From contig NZ_CP114289.2 of NCBI RefSeq assembly GCF_027111315.2, positions 1,054,001 to 1,118,000 of the forward strand: DNA of 64,000 bases, given 5' to 3'. The position numbers were made by a program, and so were the translations under genes. Of the stretch, positions 54,621 to 64,000 are shown in pieces (the first letter of the stretch is position 1; each line of letters begins with the position of its first letter). The notes below the pieces were generated by a model. The model worked only from the letters and a program-made list of their open reading frames with translations, did not search any database and was not told where the DNA came from. Origin of the DNA: Flavobacterium limnophilum (GTDB taxonomy: Bacteria; Bacteroidota; Bacteroidia; Flavobacteriales; Flavobacteriaceae).

Positions 54621-57600
54621 ATGAAATTAAGAAGTATCCTGTTATTTATTTTTTTTAATCTATTGGCATGCTCCCTTTTTGGACAAAGTGTAAGTGGTTT
54701 TAAAAATTTGAAGTTCAAGCATTTATCCCTAGAAGAAGGTTTGTCCCAAAGCTCCGTGATATGTGTATTGCAGGATCACAAAGGTTTTTTATGGTTTGGA
54801 ACCAGAGACGGATTAAATCGATACGACGGATATACCTTCAAAAAATACCGATACAATTCCCAAGATTCGGGCAGTCTTAGCAACAGTTATATCAGGTTCT
54901 TGTATGAGGACGAATACAACAATTTATGGGTAGGAACCAATAATGGTTTAAACAAATATATTGCCGACAAAGACTCTTTTAAAAGATATAGCCAGAATTT
55001 AGGTAAAACCCAAAACGAATCGGCCAACGAAATTTGGAGCATTGTTTCATACAACAAAGATTATCTATGGTTAGGGACAGGTTTTGGTTTGAAAAAATTC
55101 GATACCAAAAAGGGTACATTTAGCCGTTATGACATTATCGACAATAAAAAAAAGGATTCAAATGATGTTACAAGGAATTTATTGAAAACCAGTGACGGTG
55201 CTTTATGGATTTGTACCAATACGGGTGTCGATTTTTATGACCCCAAAAGGAAAATAAAAATCCATTATTCGAATATTCGAAATGGTGCAAATAGTATTCC
55301 CATTGAATTTCCAATTATTTACCAGGATAATGATAAAAATTTATGGCTAGGGCATAGAGGAGGTTTGGCGCTTTTAAATAAAAAGAAGAATGTTTTCGAG
55401 CAATTTGTCCTGCCATCGGGTAGCGTTTTAAATATTGTTGCCGAAGTTAGGACTATTCAACAAGATTATTTAGGCAATTTATGGGTGGGCACTTACAATG
55501 GGCTTTATATAATGAACAGCAACAAAAGTTCGATTGTGCATACGCTTCACGACGAGAACAATCCATATAGTTTAAGTCAAAATTCTGTTTATAAAATATT
55601 TGAAGACAGCCAAGCCAATATTTGGGTAGGGACTTATGCTGGGGGAATTAATTTTTACGACCGAAGTTATGATTTGTTCAAGAATTTTTCTGCAGGAACC
55701 AACAATTCAAAACTGAATTACAAGGTGGTAAGTTCGATAATTGAAGACCCGGATCAAAATTTATGGATTGGAACAGAAGGCGGCGGCATCAATTTTTTGA
55801 ACAGGAAAACGGGATTGTTCAATTATTACAAACACAATGATAACGACCCCAATAGCCTGAGTACCGACAATGTAAAATCGATAATTCAAACCAAAAGCGG
55901 AAATTTTTGGATTGGTACACACGATGGCGGTCTTAATTTTTTGAATCCAAAACAAAAACCTTTACAATTTAAAAAATATACAAGCATAGCCGGCGATAAC
56001 AGGAGTTTAAGCAACAACAGGATTATTTCATTATTTGAAGATTACAAAAACAACATCTGGATTGGTACTTCTGGAGGAGGAATTAATGTGTTGGAGAATG
56101 ACTCAAAATCCATCACAAGAATACAGGATCCTTCAGAATATATTGGTGCCATTATTTTTTCCATTACAAAAACTTCCGACAATAATGTTTTATTAATCGC
56201 TGGAAATAAAGGGCTGGCCAAAGTTAATTGTACTACCCGTAAAATGACCCCCATTCATTATAAAGTTAAAAAGGATTTGTACAACACAAGCGCGACACTT
56301 TATGCTTACGAAGATGCCAATAAAAACCTTTGGATTGCCACGGAAGGTGATGGTTTGTATTATTACAATACGGCTTCCAAAAAAAGTTCAAAATACGGAA
56401 TTCCCCAAGGATTGCCCAACGAGGTTATTTATGGAATCTTGGCGGATGATTACAATAATCTATGGATCAGTACCAATCATGGTTTAAGTCGTTTTAATTT
56501 CACGTCCCATCAATTTAAAAATTTTGATGTTTCCGATGGGCTTTTGGGGAATGAATTCAATTACGGCTCTTTCTTAAAACTGAAAAATGGCAACCTGATG
56601 TTTGGCGGGGAAAATGGAATCAATTTTTTCAACCCCAACAGCATTGTTGAAAATGCATTTATTCCTCCGGTTTACATAGCATCGATTCTTGTAAACAATA
56701 AGCCGTTTTTAGAAAAAAATGAGGCTGAAAATGAAATTGAACTCAAGTACAATCAAAATGATTTTAGTTTCAATTTTGTGGCTTTAAGTTACTCGCAACC
56801 CAACAAAAATCAGTATGCCTACAAATTGGAAGGATTTGACAAAGATTGGATTTATATAGGAAACAAAAAATCGGCAACCTATACCAACATTGATGCCGGG
56901 GACTATGTATTTAAAGTCAAAGCCTCCAACAGTGATGGATTATGGAATGAAAAAGGAGATTCGATCAATGTTAGAATACTTCCAGCGCCGTGGAGAACTT
57001 GGTGGGCTTATCTTATTTATTTAATGCTCTTTATCGCAGCCTTATTGGTTATCAGAAAGTACAGTTTGTTGCGAATTCACGAAAAAAATGAATTAAAACA
57101 AGAACGCCTTGAAAAAGAAAAAATAGAAGAAATCAACCAATTGAAATTGCAGTTGTTTACCAATATTTCACACGATTTCCGTACGCCGTTAACCTTGATT
57201 ATTGGGCCTTTGGAACGAATGTTGGCCAAAAAAATGGGAAATGCTTTCATTCAAGAACAGCACGAGACGATGCATAGAAATGCCAGCGTATTGCTCCAGC
57301 TAGTGAATCAGTTGCTGGATTTTAGAAAAAGCGAATCGGGTAAATTGCAACTGAAAGCTTCCAAAAACAATATTGTTCCTTTTGTGGAAAACATAAAACT
57401 CTCTTTTGAGGAATTGGCCAAAGAAAAGCAGATCAAGTATTCCTTTCAAGCATCGAGTCAAGATATTGAAGTCTGGTTCGACACCATCAATCTAAAAAAA
57501 GTAATATACAATTTGCTGTCCAATGCGTTCAAGTTTACGCCGAATGGAGGTGAAATATCCATTGCGTTATCGACCACAGTTGCAAACAATAAAAGAGGAA

Positions 57601-58793
57601 ATCCTACAAATTTCTTGGAACTGGTAATTCGAGACAGCGGAAAAGGCATTCCCCAAAAGAACCTGAAATACATTTTTGATCGATTCTATCGATTGGAAGA
57701 AGACGAAAATGTGCGATCCGGAACAGGAACAGGCATAGGTTTGGCCTTGGCAAAAAACATCGTAAAACTTCATAAAGGAATCATCAAAGCCATAAGCAGC
57801 GAAGGGGAAGGCACCTCATTTATCGTGTTGTTGCCTTTGGGAAAAGACCATTTGAAAGAAGATAAAATTGTGGACAGCACTGCAGATACCATTGATAATG
57901 AGAGTTCGTTTTACTTGGACAAACCCAATTATTTGATGGACAATTTGTCGGACAACGAAACAATTGAAGAAGGAATGGATAAGGACAAATCGCTTCCAAT
58001 ACTATTGATAGTGGAGGACAACAAAGAAGTGAGAACATTCATCAAGAATATATTTAAGACCAATTATACTGTTTATGAAGCTGAAAATGGACAAAAAGCC
58101 CTGGATATTGCGAACAAAAACAGTATCGATTTAATTATCAGTGACGTCATGATGCCGGTAATGGATGGTATTGAATTATGCTCCAAAATCAAGACCAATA
58201 TTTTAACGAGTCATATTCCGGTAATACTCTTGACGGCCAAAACTTCCGAAGAATCCCAAAAATCGGGTTATACGACGGGGGCTGATGCTTACATAACAAA
58301 ACCTTTTGATACAAACTTGCTGGAAGTTCGAGTAAACAACATATTAAAATCCAGAAAGAGTCTTATTGAAAAATTCAAGATAGACACGATTCTGGAACCT
58401 AAAGAACTAACGGCGACTTCTGCCGATGAAATGTTTTTGCAAAAGGCCATTGATTTAATAGAACAAAACATGACCAACGCAGAGTACACCATCAATGATT
58501 TCATCTCTGAAATGAACATGAGTCGTTCCGTGTTATACAGAAAATTAAAAGCATTAACCGATCAGTCCATAACAGAGTTTATAAGAACCATTAAACTAAA
58601 AAGGGCAGGCCAGTTAATCTTGAAATCCCAATTGAGCATTTCGGAAATTGCCTTCGATCTTGGTTTTAACGATTTAAAACATTTCAGGATATCCTTTCAA
58701 AAATTATTTAACGAATTGCCTTCGCAATACCGAGCCAACCACGCCGACAATTCAAAAACGAATGCTTCCACCGATTCGGAACAAGATGTTTAA
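54621..58793 (+). CDS. Hybrid two-component system sensor-regulator (HTCS)
   Basis: 1390 residues in one chain. Signal peptide (LFIFFNLLACSLFGQ), a periplasmic double beta-propeller of Reg_prop repeats (recurring NLWIGTxGGGINxL, about 35-690), a Y_Y_Y domain, one membrane helix (WWAYLIYLMLFIAALLVI, about 795), HisKA with His851 (NISHDFRTPL), HATPase (GTGTGIGLALAKN), receiver with Asp1175 (LIISDVMMPVMDG) and a C-terminal AraC DNA-binding domain (about 1280-1385). It should bind a breakdown oligosaccharide in the periplasm and activate the locus. It is divergent from susC across 791 bp. Confidence 0.96.
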   Translation: MKLRSILLFIFFNLLACSLFGQSVSGFKNLKFKHLSLEEGLSQSSVICVLQDHKGFLWFGTRDGLNRYDGYTFKKYRYNSQDSGSLSNSYIRFLYEDEYNNLWVGTNNGLNKYIADKDSFKRYSQNLGKTQNESANEIWSIVSYNKDYLWLGTGFGLKKFDTKKGTFSRYDIIDNKKKDSNDVTRNLLKTSDGALWICTNTGVDFYDPKRKIKIHYSNIRNGANSIPIEFPIIYQDNDKNLWLGHRGGLALLNKKKNVFEQFVLPSGSVLNIVAEVRTIQQDYLGNLWVGTYNGLYIMNSNKSSIVHTLHDENNPYSLSQNSVYKIFEDSQANIWVGTYAGGINFYDRSYDLFKNFSAGTNNSKLNYKVVSSIIEDPDQNLWIGTEGGGINFLNRKTGLFNYYKHNDNDPNSLSTDNVKSIIQTKSGNFWIGTHDGGLNFLNPKQKPLQFKKYTSIAGDNRSLSNNRIISLFEDYKNNIWIGTSGGGINVLENDSKSITRIQDPSEYIGAIIFSITKTSDNNVLLIAGNKGLAKVNCTTRKMTPIHYKVKKDLYNTSATLYAYEDANKNLWIATEGDGLYYYNTASKKSSKYGIPQGLPNEVIYGILADDYNNLWISTNHGLSRFNFTSHQFKNFDVSDGLLGNEFNYGSFLKLKNGNLMFGGENGINFFNPNSIVENAFIPPVYIASILVNNKPFLEKNEAENEIELKYNQNDFSFNFVALSYSQPNKNQYAYKLEGFDKDWIYIGNKKSATYTNIDAGDYVFKVKASNSDGLWNEKGDSINVRILPAPWRTWWAYLIYLMLFIAALLVIRKYSLLRIHEKNELKQERLEKEKIEEINQLKLQLFTNISHDFRTPLTLIIGPLERMLAKKMGNAFIQEQHETMHRNASVLLQLVNQLLDFRKSESGKLQLKASKNNIVPFVENIKLSFEELAKEKQIKYSFQASSQDIEVWFDTINLKKVIYNLLSNAFKFTPNGGEISIALSTTVANNKRGNPTNFLELVIRDSGKGIPQKNLKYIFDRFYRLEEDENVRSGTGTGIGLALAKNIVKLHKGIIKAISSEGEGTSFIVLLPLGKDHLKEDKIVDSTADTIDNESSFYLDKPNYLMDNLSDNETIEEGMDKDKSLPILLIVEDNKEVRTFIKNIFKTNYTVYEAENGQKALDIANKNSIDLIISDVMMPVMDGIELCSKIKTNILTSHIPVILLTAKTSEESQKSGYTTGADAYITKPFDTNLLEVRVNNILKSRKSLIEKFKIDTILEPKELTATSADEMFLQKAIDLIEQNMTNAEYTINDFISEMNMSRSVLYRKLKALTDQSITEFIRTIKLKRAGQLILKSQLSISEIAFDLGFNDLKHFRISFQKLFNELPSQYRANHADNSKTNASTDSEQDV

Positions 58794-58860
58794 AGGTCAA
58801 GTTTTAAATACTAAAAGTTTAGAATATGCCTTTTTAAATAAAAGAAGATTTTGGCACAAG

Positions 58861-58893
58861 AAAAATAGCGGGACACTCCTGCTATTTTTTTTT
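58861..58893 (+). terminator. Terminator of the hybrid sensor gene
   Basis: AAAAATAGCGGG pairs with CCTGCTATTTTT (one G-U) across 5 nt and is followed by a T-run. It lies 68 bp after the stop. Confidence 0.85.
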
Positions 58894-58960
58894 ATAACAT
58901 TGTCAGTGAAGTGGATATGTTTATTTTTAGGGTTAAAATTAATAAAAATGCCCAGTAATT

Positions 58961-58989
58961 CACCCTTTTAAGAATAGATACCCCCCTAC
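58961..58989 (+). promoter_or_regulatory. Candidate regulator site before the right arm
   Basis: CACCCTTTTA (58961-58970) and TACCCCCCTAC (58979-58989) repeat the C-run theme about 20 bp apart, about 160 bp before the lipoprotein gene. The rest of 58894-59145 shows no gene. Confidence 0.35.
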
Positions 58990-59145
58990 AAAAAAACATT
59001 TCGAGTGTAATTTTACATCAGCGAAAATAGAATGTCATAAAAAGAATTACTCAAAACTTGTTTGTTTTAGGAGTCTGTCCAAATAACCAAATAATAGGAC
59101 TGAAGTTTCCGCCAGCTTATTTGATAACAAAAAAAAATATAATAG

Positions 59146-59895
59146 ATGAAGACGAACATCTCCTATAAAACAGTATTCTTTTTGATGGTATTCTTGAGTG
59201 CCCTATTGACCGGTTGTAATAAAGAAGGGAACGAGAGGTTTGAAAGTGATTTTGGAGACATTGAAACGCCTACTTTGGCAGGTTCGGAATATCGTCCCAC
59301 TGCTTTAAAAGATTGGCAGGTTTCAGATAACCGAATAGAATGTTTGGTTAGTGACGAAAATAGAAATTTGCAATTGTTGACAAGAGAATTGGGAAACCAA
59401 AGAGGCACTTTGGAAATGACGGTTCGTGTTGGTTTTTTTAATCAAGCGTTATCCCATCGAAATACTAATTGGGCTGGATTTAGCATAGGTTCAAAAGGTA
59501 AATTTTTAAATTATGGAAATCGTGCTAAACTTTATAATGGCATAAAAATAGGCGTTTGCACCAATGGGGCATTATTTATTGGCGAGCCAAGTCCCAACCA
59601 TAAAAACCAGGAAGTCATCAATGCTTTGCCAAAAGGATTGGACTTAAAGATTGTGGTGACTCCAATTAAAAATCATTACACTATCGATTTTTCAACCCTT
59701 GATATTGAAACAGGAAAAGTTTTGGCAAGCATTTCCAAAAAACAGGTGACCAAAGATGGATTGATGGGAGATTTGGTATTGGTAAGTAATTTTGAAAGTA
59801 GGGGTAAAGTAAATAATGCCAAAAGTGTTTGGTTTGAAGATTGGACGATAAAAGGAACAAAACTCAATAGTCTTGAAAATAAAACGGCTATATAA
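59146..59895 (+). CDS. Lipoprotein resembling the N-terminal domain of PhoD-like enzymes
   Basis: 249 residues. Lipoprotein signal with LLTGC (Cys24). The body (KDWQVSDNRIECL, NLQLLTRELGNQRGTLEMTVRVG, NWAGFSIGSKG, GALFIGEPS as spaced segments) resembles the beta-sandwich that precedes the catalytic domain in Bacteroidota PhoD-type phosphodiesterases, but here it is alone, with no metal-binding catalytic part. It may be a surface or periplasmic glycan-binding protein of this locus. Similarity is from memory of the family and needs a profile search. It leads the right arm, 63 bp before the lyase gene. Confidence 0.6.
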   Translation: MKTNISYKTVFFLMVFLSALLTGCNKEGNERFESDFGDIETPTLAGSEYRPTALKDWQVSDNRIECLVSDENRNLQLLTRELGNQRGTLEMTVRVGFFNQALSHRNTNWAGFSIGSKGKFLNYGNRAKLYNGIKIGVCTNGALFIGEPSPNHKNQEVINALPKGLDLKIVVTPIKNHYTIDFSTLDIETGKVLASISKKQVTKDGLMGDLVLVSNFESRGKVNNAKSVWFEDWTIKGTKLNSLENKTAI

Positions 59896-59958
59896 CAGTA
59901 TAGTTTTAGGAAGAATTCATTTTAACAAATAGAAAATATAACAATTAATCATAAGTTT

Positions 59959-62900
59959 ATGAATGCACGATCGATATCAGACAACAAAAAGCATATTGTT
60001 TTTACATTGATGCTACTTCTTGTTGCAACCACAAGTTTTTCCCAAGAAAAAGCAAAACCTGCCGTAGAGTCATTCGAATCAGGGAGTAGTTTGGCTTCTT
60101 ACAATAAAGTAAACAGTAATTTGTCTTTAAGCACTGACCACCATAAGTATGGAAAATCCGCATTGCAATGGGAGTGGAAAGGCAAAAGCTCTTTCGGCAC
60201 TTCCAATTTCAAGATATTGACCCATAAAGAGAGTCCACTTAAATATGGGAATCATTTTCCGGCAAGTCCAACACTCATAATGTCATTATACAATGAAGTG
60301 CCTCAAGATGGAAAAATAACAATCTCTTACGAAAAAAATGGAAAACCGGAAGTTTGGTTTGACCTAGCACTTTCTTTCAAAGGTTGGAGACATATTTGGG
60401 TACCTTTCTATGAAATGCAAGGCAACAAGCCCAAAAAAGGAGCAGCCGTAGATTATGATTATTTTAAAATAAGCACTACTGCCAAAAGCGGAAAACTATA
60501 TTTTGACGACATTATTTTTTCGCAATTCCAAGACGATAGACACCAATATCCCGATTTATTGGTGCCCTTTATCAAAAAAGACCAAATAGAAGGGGAAGAT
60601 CATTGGATGCCACTGGCAAGCAATTATGAAAGAATTCGAAATTTGGAAAAAACACCTATTTCCACGGCGGATAAAATGGACTTGCAAAAGTTCGAAAAGC
60701 TAATGGATGACGATCTTCGTATAGACAAAAAATACAAAGTTTATATGAATACCCTCAATGATTTATTTCAAAAACTTGATTTAAATGATAATGGCAAGAC
60801 AGTAACTGGACCACCGCTGACTTTTAAAGAAGATCAAGAATATTTTGACCAGAAACAGCAAGGACCAAATCGCTTCAATGACATTCAGGATTTAGGCAAA
60901 GTATTAAAAAAGTTGGCCAGTTTTTATGACCGTACCGATGCCTTGCAAAAACAGGAAATTGAAAAAATGTTCTTATCAGGCACCAAATACTTTTTGGATC
61001 AAGGCTGGCAAGCAGGTTCCTCAGGAGGCACGCGTCATCATATTGGATACAATGTCAGGGAAATTACCGAAGCATTTTATATCATGAGAGGCACATTGAA
61101 AAAAGAAGGACTGTTAAACGAGGTGGGAGCGAGCTTGCATTGGTTGTTTAATTTGGGAATTGTGTTGGACGATGAAAAAAAATTCCATGTCAACATTGAT
61201 TATTTGAACACCCAATCGTACTACCACTTGATGCTCATTTTCTTGATGGAAGATCAAGAAAAGCAGGTTACTTTATTAAATGCCTATTCAAACTACATCT
61301 CTACCACTTTGGCACAACAAAACGAAGAATGGGGATTCAAAATTGACGGTACCTCATGGCATCATAACGGGCATTATCCTGCTTATGGAATCGGAGCATT
61401 TCAAACCGTTCCCAAAGTAATTAGAACTTTGTCGGGAACCAAATTCCGTATCCAACAAAAAGGACACGAAAATTTCAAAAAAGCTTTTTTGACTACCAGA
61501 ATGTACAGCCAATTATACGATTGGGGTTTTGCAAACGCCGGTCGTCATCCACTGGAAGACAATGGTATTGCATCGTTAAAAAATCAATATCTATTGATGG
61601 CATTGTCAGGAAACCCGGAAGGAACTTCAAAAATTGATAAAGAGGTGGCTGCCGCTTATTTGAGGCTTTGGGGAAAAGAGGATGCTTTAAACACGGCTCT
61701 TTTTACGAATTTAAATGGGATTGAAAGTGAAAAATTATCGGGCTATCATACACTGCCTTATGGCGCCACGGCCATACAAAGAAACAACAATTGGGCAGCC
61801 ATAATCAAAGGCTACAGCAAATATGTTTGGGCCTCTGAAATATATGTGGACGAAAACAGGTACGGACGATATCCGGCTAATGGAACCATTCAATTGTTGA
61901 ACGACAAGGGAGAAAAAGGAAGCGGATTTCAACAAGAAGGTTGGGATTGGAATCGTTATCCGGGAGGAACCATCATTTATTTGCCTTTGGCAGAATTGGA
62001 ATCAGAAATGCCTTTAATTATGTTTAGGTCTGTCGAAACATTCGCAGGTGCCACGGAATTGGATGGCAACGGTATTTTTGGAATGATTCTTAACGAAAGC
62101 AAAGGCTCCAATGCCGATGGTCCTGAAACCAAAGTAGGCTATCCCGGGAAACTAAAAGCTAAAAAGTCGGTGTTTTCTTTTGGTGACAAGCTCATTTGCA
62201 TAGGTACAAATATTTCGAGCATTGACGGAAAAAATCCAACCCAAACCAACCTGTTTCAGACCTTTTTAAAAGATACAAAAGATCCAATATATACCTCGTC
62301 TGAAACTATTACCAAGTTTCCTTTTAAAACGGAACTTTCACAAAATTCAAAATCGGGGAGTTGGTTAATTGATCCTTACGGAAATGGGTACCACATTCTG
62401 TCCAATACGCCGGTACAAATCAAGAAAGAAAACCAACATTCGTATGAAAACAGGTATTCTGTTCGAACTGGCAACATAAATCCCAAGGCAAAAGGCGTTA
62501 AAGAAACAGAAGGCAATTATGCAACGGCTTGGATAGACCACGGTTTGGCGCCAACCGATGCTTCTTATCAATATGTTATTTATCCATTTCAAGAGGCCAA
62601 CAATTTACAGAAGTTTGGAAGCAGAATCAAGGAAGACAAATCCTATTCAATTTTGAGAGCAGACAATATGGCGCACATCGTTTTAGATAACAAAACTGCG
62701 ACAACTGGTTACGTGATTTTTGAAGCCGATAAAAATTTGGAAAAAGGGGTTTTAAAAGAAGTTTCGGATCCATCCTTGATCATGGTTCGTCAAGACAATC
62801 CATCTAACTTGACCATTAGTGCCGTGCAACCGGATTTGAATTTTCCAGAATATGAAACGGGAAAATACAGGAATTACAGCACGGCCGTCAAGCTGACAAT

Positions 62901-63033
62901 AACGTTAAAAGGAAAATGGACAACTTCAATCACCGACACAGTTCTTGCCGTTGATAATGCTGCCGATGTGACAACAATAGTTGTTAATTGTAAAGATGGC
63001 TTGCCTTCCAAGTTTAATTTGGTGAAAAAATAA
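59959..63033 (+). CDS. PL8 chondroitin sulfate ABC-type lyase
   Basis: 1024 residues. N-terminal signal (LMLLLVATTSFSQ), a jelly-roll lyase N domain (about 35-205: WEWKGKSSFG, FKGWRHIWVPFYEMQG), the alpha/alpha toroid (about 230-600: GTRHHIGYNVREITEAFYIMRG), and beta-sandwich C domains. His469 and Tyr476 in DGTSWHHNGHYPAYG align with His501 and Tyr508 of Proteus chondroitinase ABC. It cleaves chondroitin and dermatan sulfates, and often hyaluronan, by beta-elimination. No T9SS tail, so it is probably periplasmic, unlike the PL8 at the other end of the locus. Confidence 0.92.
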   Translation: MNARSISDNKKHIVFTLMLLLVATTSFSQEKAKPAVESFESGSSLASYNKVNSNLSLSTDHHKYGKSALQWEWKGKSSFGTSNFKILTHKESPLKYGNHFPASPTLIMSLYNEVPQDGKITISYEKNGKPEVWFDLALSFKGWRHIWVPFYEMQGNKPKKGAAVDYDYFKISTTAKSGKLYFDDIIFSQFQDDRHQYPDLLVPFIKKDQIEGEDHWMPLASNYERIRNLEKTPISTADKMDLQKFEKLMDDDLRIDKKYKVYMNTLNDLFQKLDLNDNGKTVTGPPLTFKEDQEYFDQKQQGPNRFNDIQDLGKVLKKLASFYDRTDALQKQEIEKMFLSGTKYFLDQGWQAGSSGGTRHHIGYNVREITEAFYIMRGTLKKEGLLNEVGASLHWLFNLGIVLDDEKKFHVNIDYLNTQSYYHLMLIFLMEDQEKQVTLLNAYSNYISTTLAQQNEEWGFKIDGTSWHHNGHYPAYGIGAFQTVPKVIRTLSGTKFRIQQKGHENFKKAFLTTRMYSQLYDWGFANAGRHPLEDNGIASLKNQYLLMALSGNPEGTSKIDKEVAAAYLRLWGKEDALNTALFTNLNGIESEKLSGYHTLPYGATAIQRNNNWAAIIKGYSKYVWASEIYVDENRYGRYPANGTIQLLNDKGEKGSGFQQEGWDWNRYPGGTIIYLPLAELESEMPLIMFRSVETFAGATELDGNGIFGMILNESKGSNADGPETKVGYPGKLKAKKSVFSFGDKLICIGTNISSIDGKNPTQTNLFQTFLKDTKDPIYTSSETITKFPFKTELSQNSKSGSWLIDPYGNGYHILSNTPVQIKKENQHSYENRYSVRTGNINPKAKGVKETEGNYATAWIDHGLAPTDASYQYVIYPFQEANNLQKFGSRIKEDKSYSILRADNMAHIVLDNKTATTGYVIFEADKNLEKGVLKEVSDPSLIMVRQDNPSNLTISAVQPDLNFPEYETGKYRNYSTAVKLTITLKGKWTTSITDTVLAVDNAADVTTIVVNCKDGLPSKFNLVKK

Positions 63034-63091
63034 TCACCCTATGCAATGACAAGTTTTTATTCAGTCATACAACTCGTTTAAATAATACCTT

Positions 63092-64000
63092 ATGAAAAAA
63101 ATAATTAGTTTGGCGATTAGCCTGTTAGCGGCACTTTCGATTAATGCCCAGCAAAAACCTAATGTTATTTTTATTTTAACCGATGATTTAGGATATGGCG
63201 ACTTGAGTTGCTATGGTGCCACAAAATTAAGCACACCCAATCTTGATAAATTGGCAAAGCAAGGGATACAATTTTCCAATGCTCATGCTACTTCAGCAAC
63301 CTGTACTCCTTCTCGATACGCTATTATGACAGGGCAATACCCTTGGCGCAAAAGTGGAACGGAGATTTTGCCGGGCGATGCCGCTTTAATTATTCCAACC
63401 GATAAACCTACGTTACCAAAAGTTTTCAAGCAAGCTGGTTATAATACAGGTATAGTAGGCAAATGGCATTTAGGTATTGGCGATGCAGTGGAGAAAAACT
63501 GGAACGGAGAGTTAAAGCCGGGGCCCAACGAAACCGGTTTTGATTATTCCTTTATTTTTCCCGCAACCGCCGATCGTGTGCCAACCGTATTTTTGGAAAA
63601 CCATAGAATAGTGGCTTTAGATCCTGCCGACCCAATTCAAGTTGATTATGTAAACAAAGTAGACAATGACCCAACTGGATTGGAACATCCCGAATTGTTG
63701 AAAATGAAATCTTCGCCGGGACAAGGACATAACAATACGATTGTAAATGGCATTGGTCGAATTGGTTATATGTCTGGAGGTCACCAAGCACGCTGGACGG
63801 ATGAAGAAATGCCCTTGACTTTTTTATCAAAAGCAAAAGATTTTATTGAAGTCAATCAAAAGAATCCATTCTTTCTTTTTTATACTTTGACGGAGCCCCA
63901 TGTACCAAGAATGCCTTCGACGATGTTTAAAGATAAAAGTGGATTGGGTTATCGTGGTGATGCCATTCTTCAATTGGATTGGTCGGTTGGCGAGATTATG
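63092..64000 (+). CDS. Family S1 sulfatase (3' end cut by window)
   Basis: The first 303 codons are present and open to the window edge. Signal peptide MKKIISLAISLLAALSINAQ; metal-binding LTDDLGYGDLS (Asp31, Asp32); formylglycine motif CTPSR with Cys71; KWHLGIG. This is an arylsulfatase-A-like S1 enzyme of a different subgroup from the one at 44517-45989 (DD and CTPSR versus DQ and CSPAR). The pair probably removes sulfates from different positions of chondroitin or dermatan fragments. It starts 58 bp after the lyase gene, in the same transcription unit. Confidence 0.92.
   Translation, partial: MKKIISLAISLLAALSINAQQKPNVIFILTDDLGYGDLSCYGATKLSTPNLDKLAKQGIQFSNAHATSATCTPSRYAIMTGQYPWRKSGTEILPGDAALIIPTDKPTLPKVFKQAGYNTGIVGKWHLGIGDAVEKNWNGELKPGPNETGFDYSFIFPATADRVPTVFLENHRIVALDPADPIQVDYVNKVDNDPTGLEHPELLKMKSSPGQGHNNTIVNGIGRIGYMSGGHQARWTDEEMPLTFLSKAKDFIEVNQKNPFFLFYTLTEPHVPRMPSTMFKDKSGLGYRGDAILQLDWSVGEIM

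Overview
The window comes from a low-GC member of the Bacteroidota, most likely a Flavobacterium or close relative. The signs are a SusC/SusD pair, a hybrid two-component sensor with an AraC-type output, type IX secretion tails, TAnnTTTG-type promoter elements, no Shine-Dalgarno pattern, and many palindromic intergenic repeats. No rRNA, tRNA or CRISPR array was seen.

Left part (1-24.3 kb): mostly core and stress genes. A 21-bp tandem repeat lies at the left edge. It is followed by a copper module (an HMA-AraC regulator and a CopA-type P-ATPase separated by a long imperfect hairpin), a 1435-residue CheB-CheR-PAS-kinase-receiver sensor, a RimB-RimK fusion bracketed by two copies of one palindromic element, clpC, gyrA, a secreted TPR protein, two tandem DoxX-like genes, pabB, and a tilS-dsbD pair.

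Middle part (24.6-36.7 kb): an accessory region. After an HU-like gene comes a four-gene operon: a TPR/HExxH protein with an 11-G tract near its start, a MazG-like pyrophosphohydrolase, an McrB-like AAA GTPase and an McrC/DUF2357 nuclease. This looks like a type IV restriction (anti-phage) island whose first gene may be switched by slippage. Directly downstream is a noncoding array of three near-identical units of about 0.7 kb plus a partial fourth, built from a dozen short hairpins. amtB and an L-Ala-D/L-Glu epimerase gene follow.

Right part (37-64 kb): a polysaccharide utilisation locus predicted to act on sulfated glycosaminoglycans (chondroitin or dermatan sulfate, hyaluronan). The left arm, on the minus strand, carries susC, susD, a GH88 unsaturated uronyl hydrolase, a beta-helix protein, a sulfatase, kduI, a DUF4861 protein, kduD, two secreted proteins and a T9SS-tailed PL8 lyase. 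The right arm, on the plus strand, carries the hybrid two-component sensor, a lipoprotein, a chondroitinase ABC-type PL8 lyase and a second sulfatase cut by the window end. In the inferred route, PL8 lyases cut the chain, sulfatases trim the products, SusCD imports oligosaccharides, GH88 releases the unsaturated uronate, and KduI and KduD carry it to 2-keto-3-deoxygluconate. C-run direct repeats in several promoter regions are candidate sites for the hybrid sensor.
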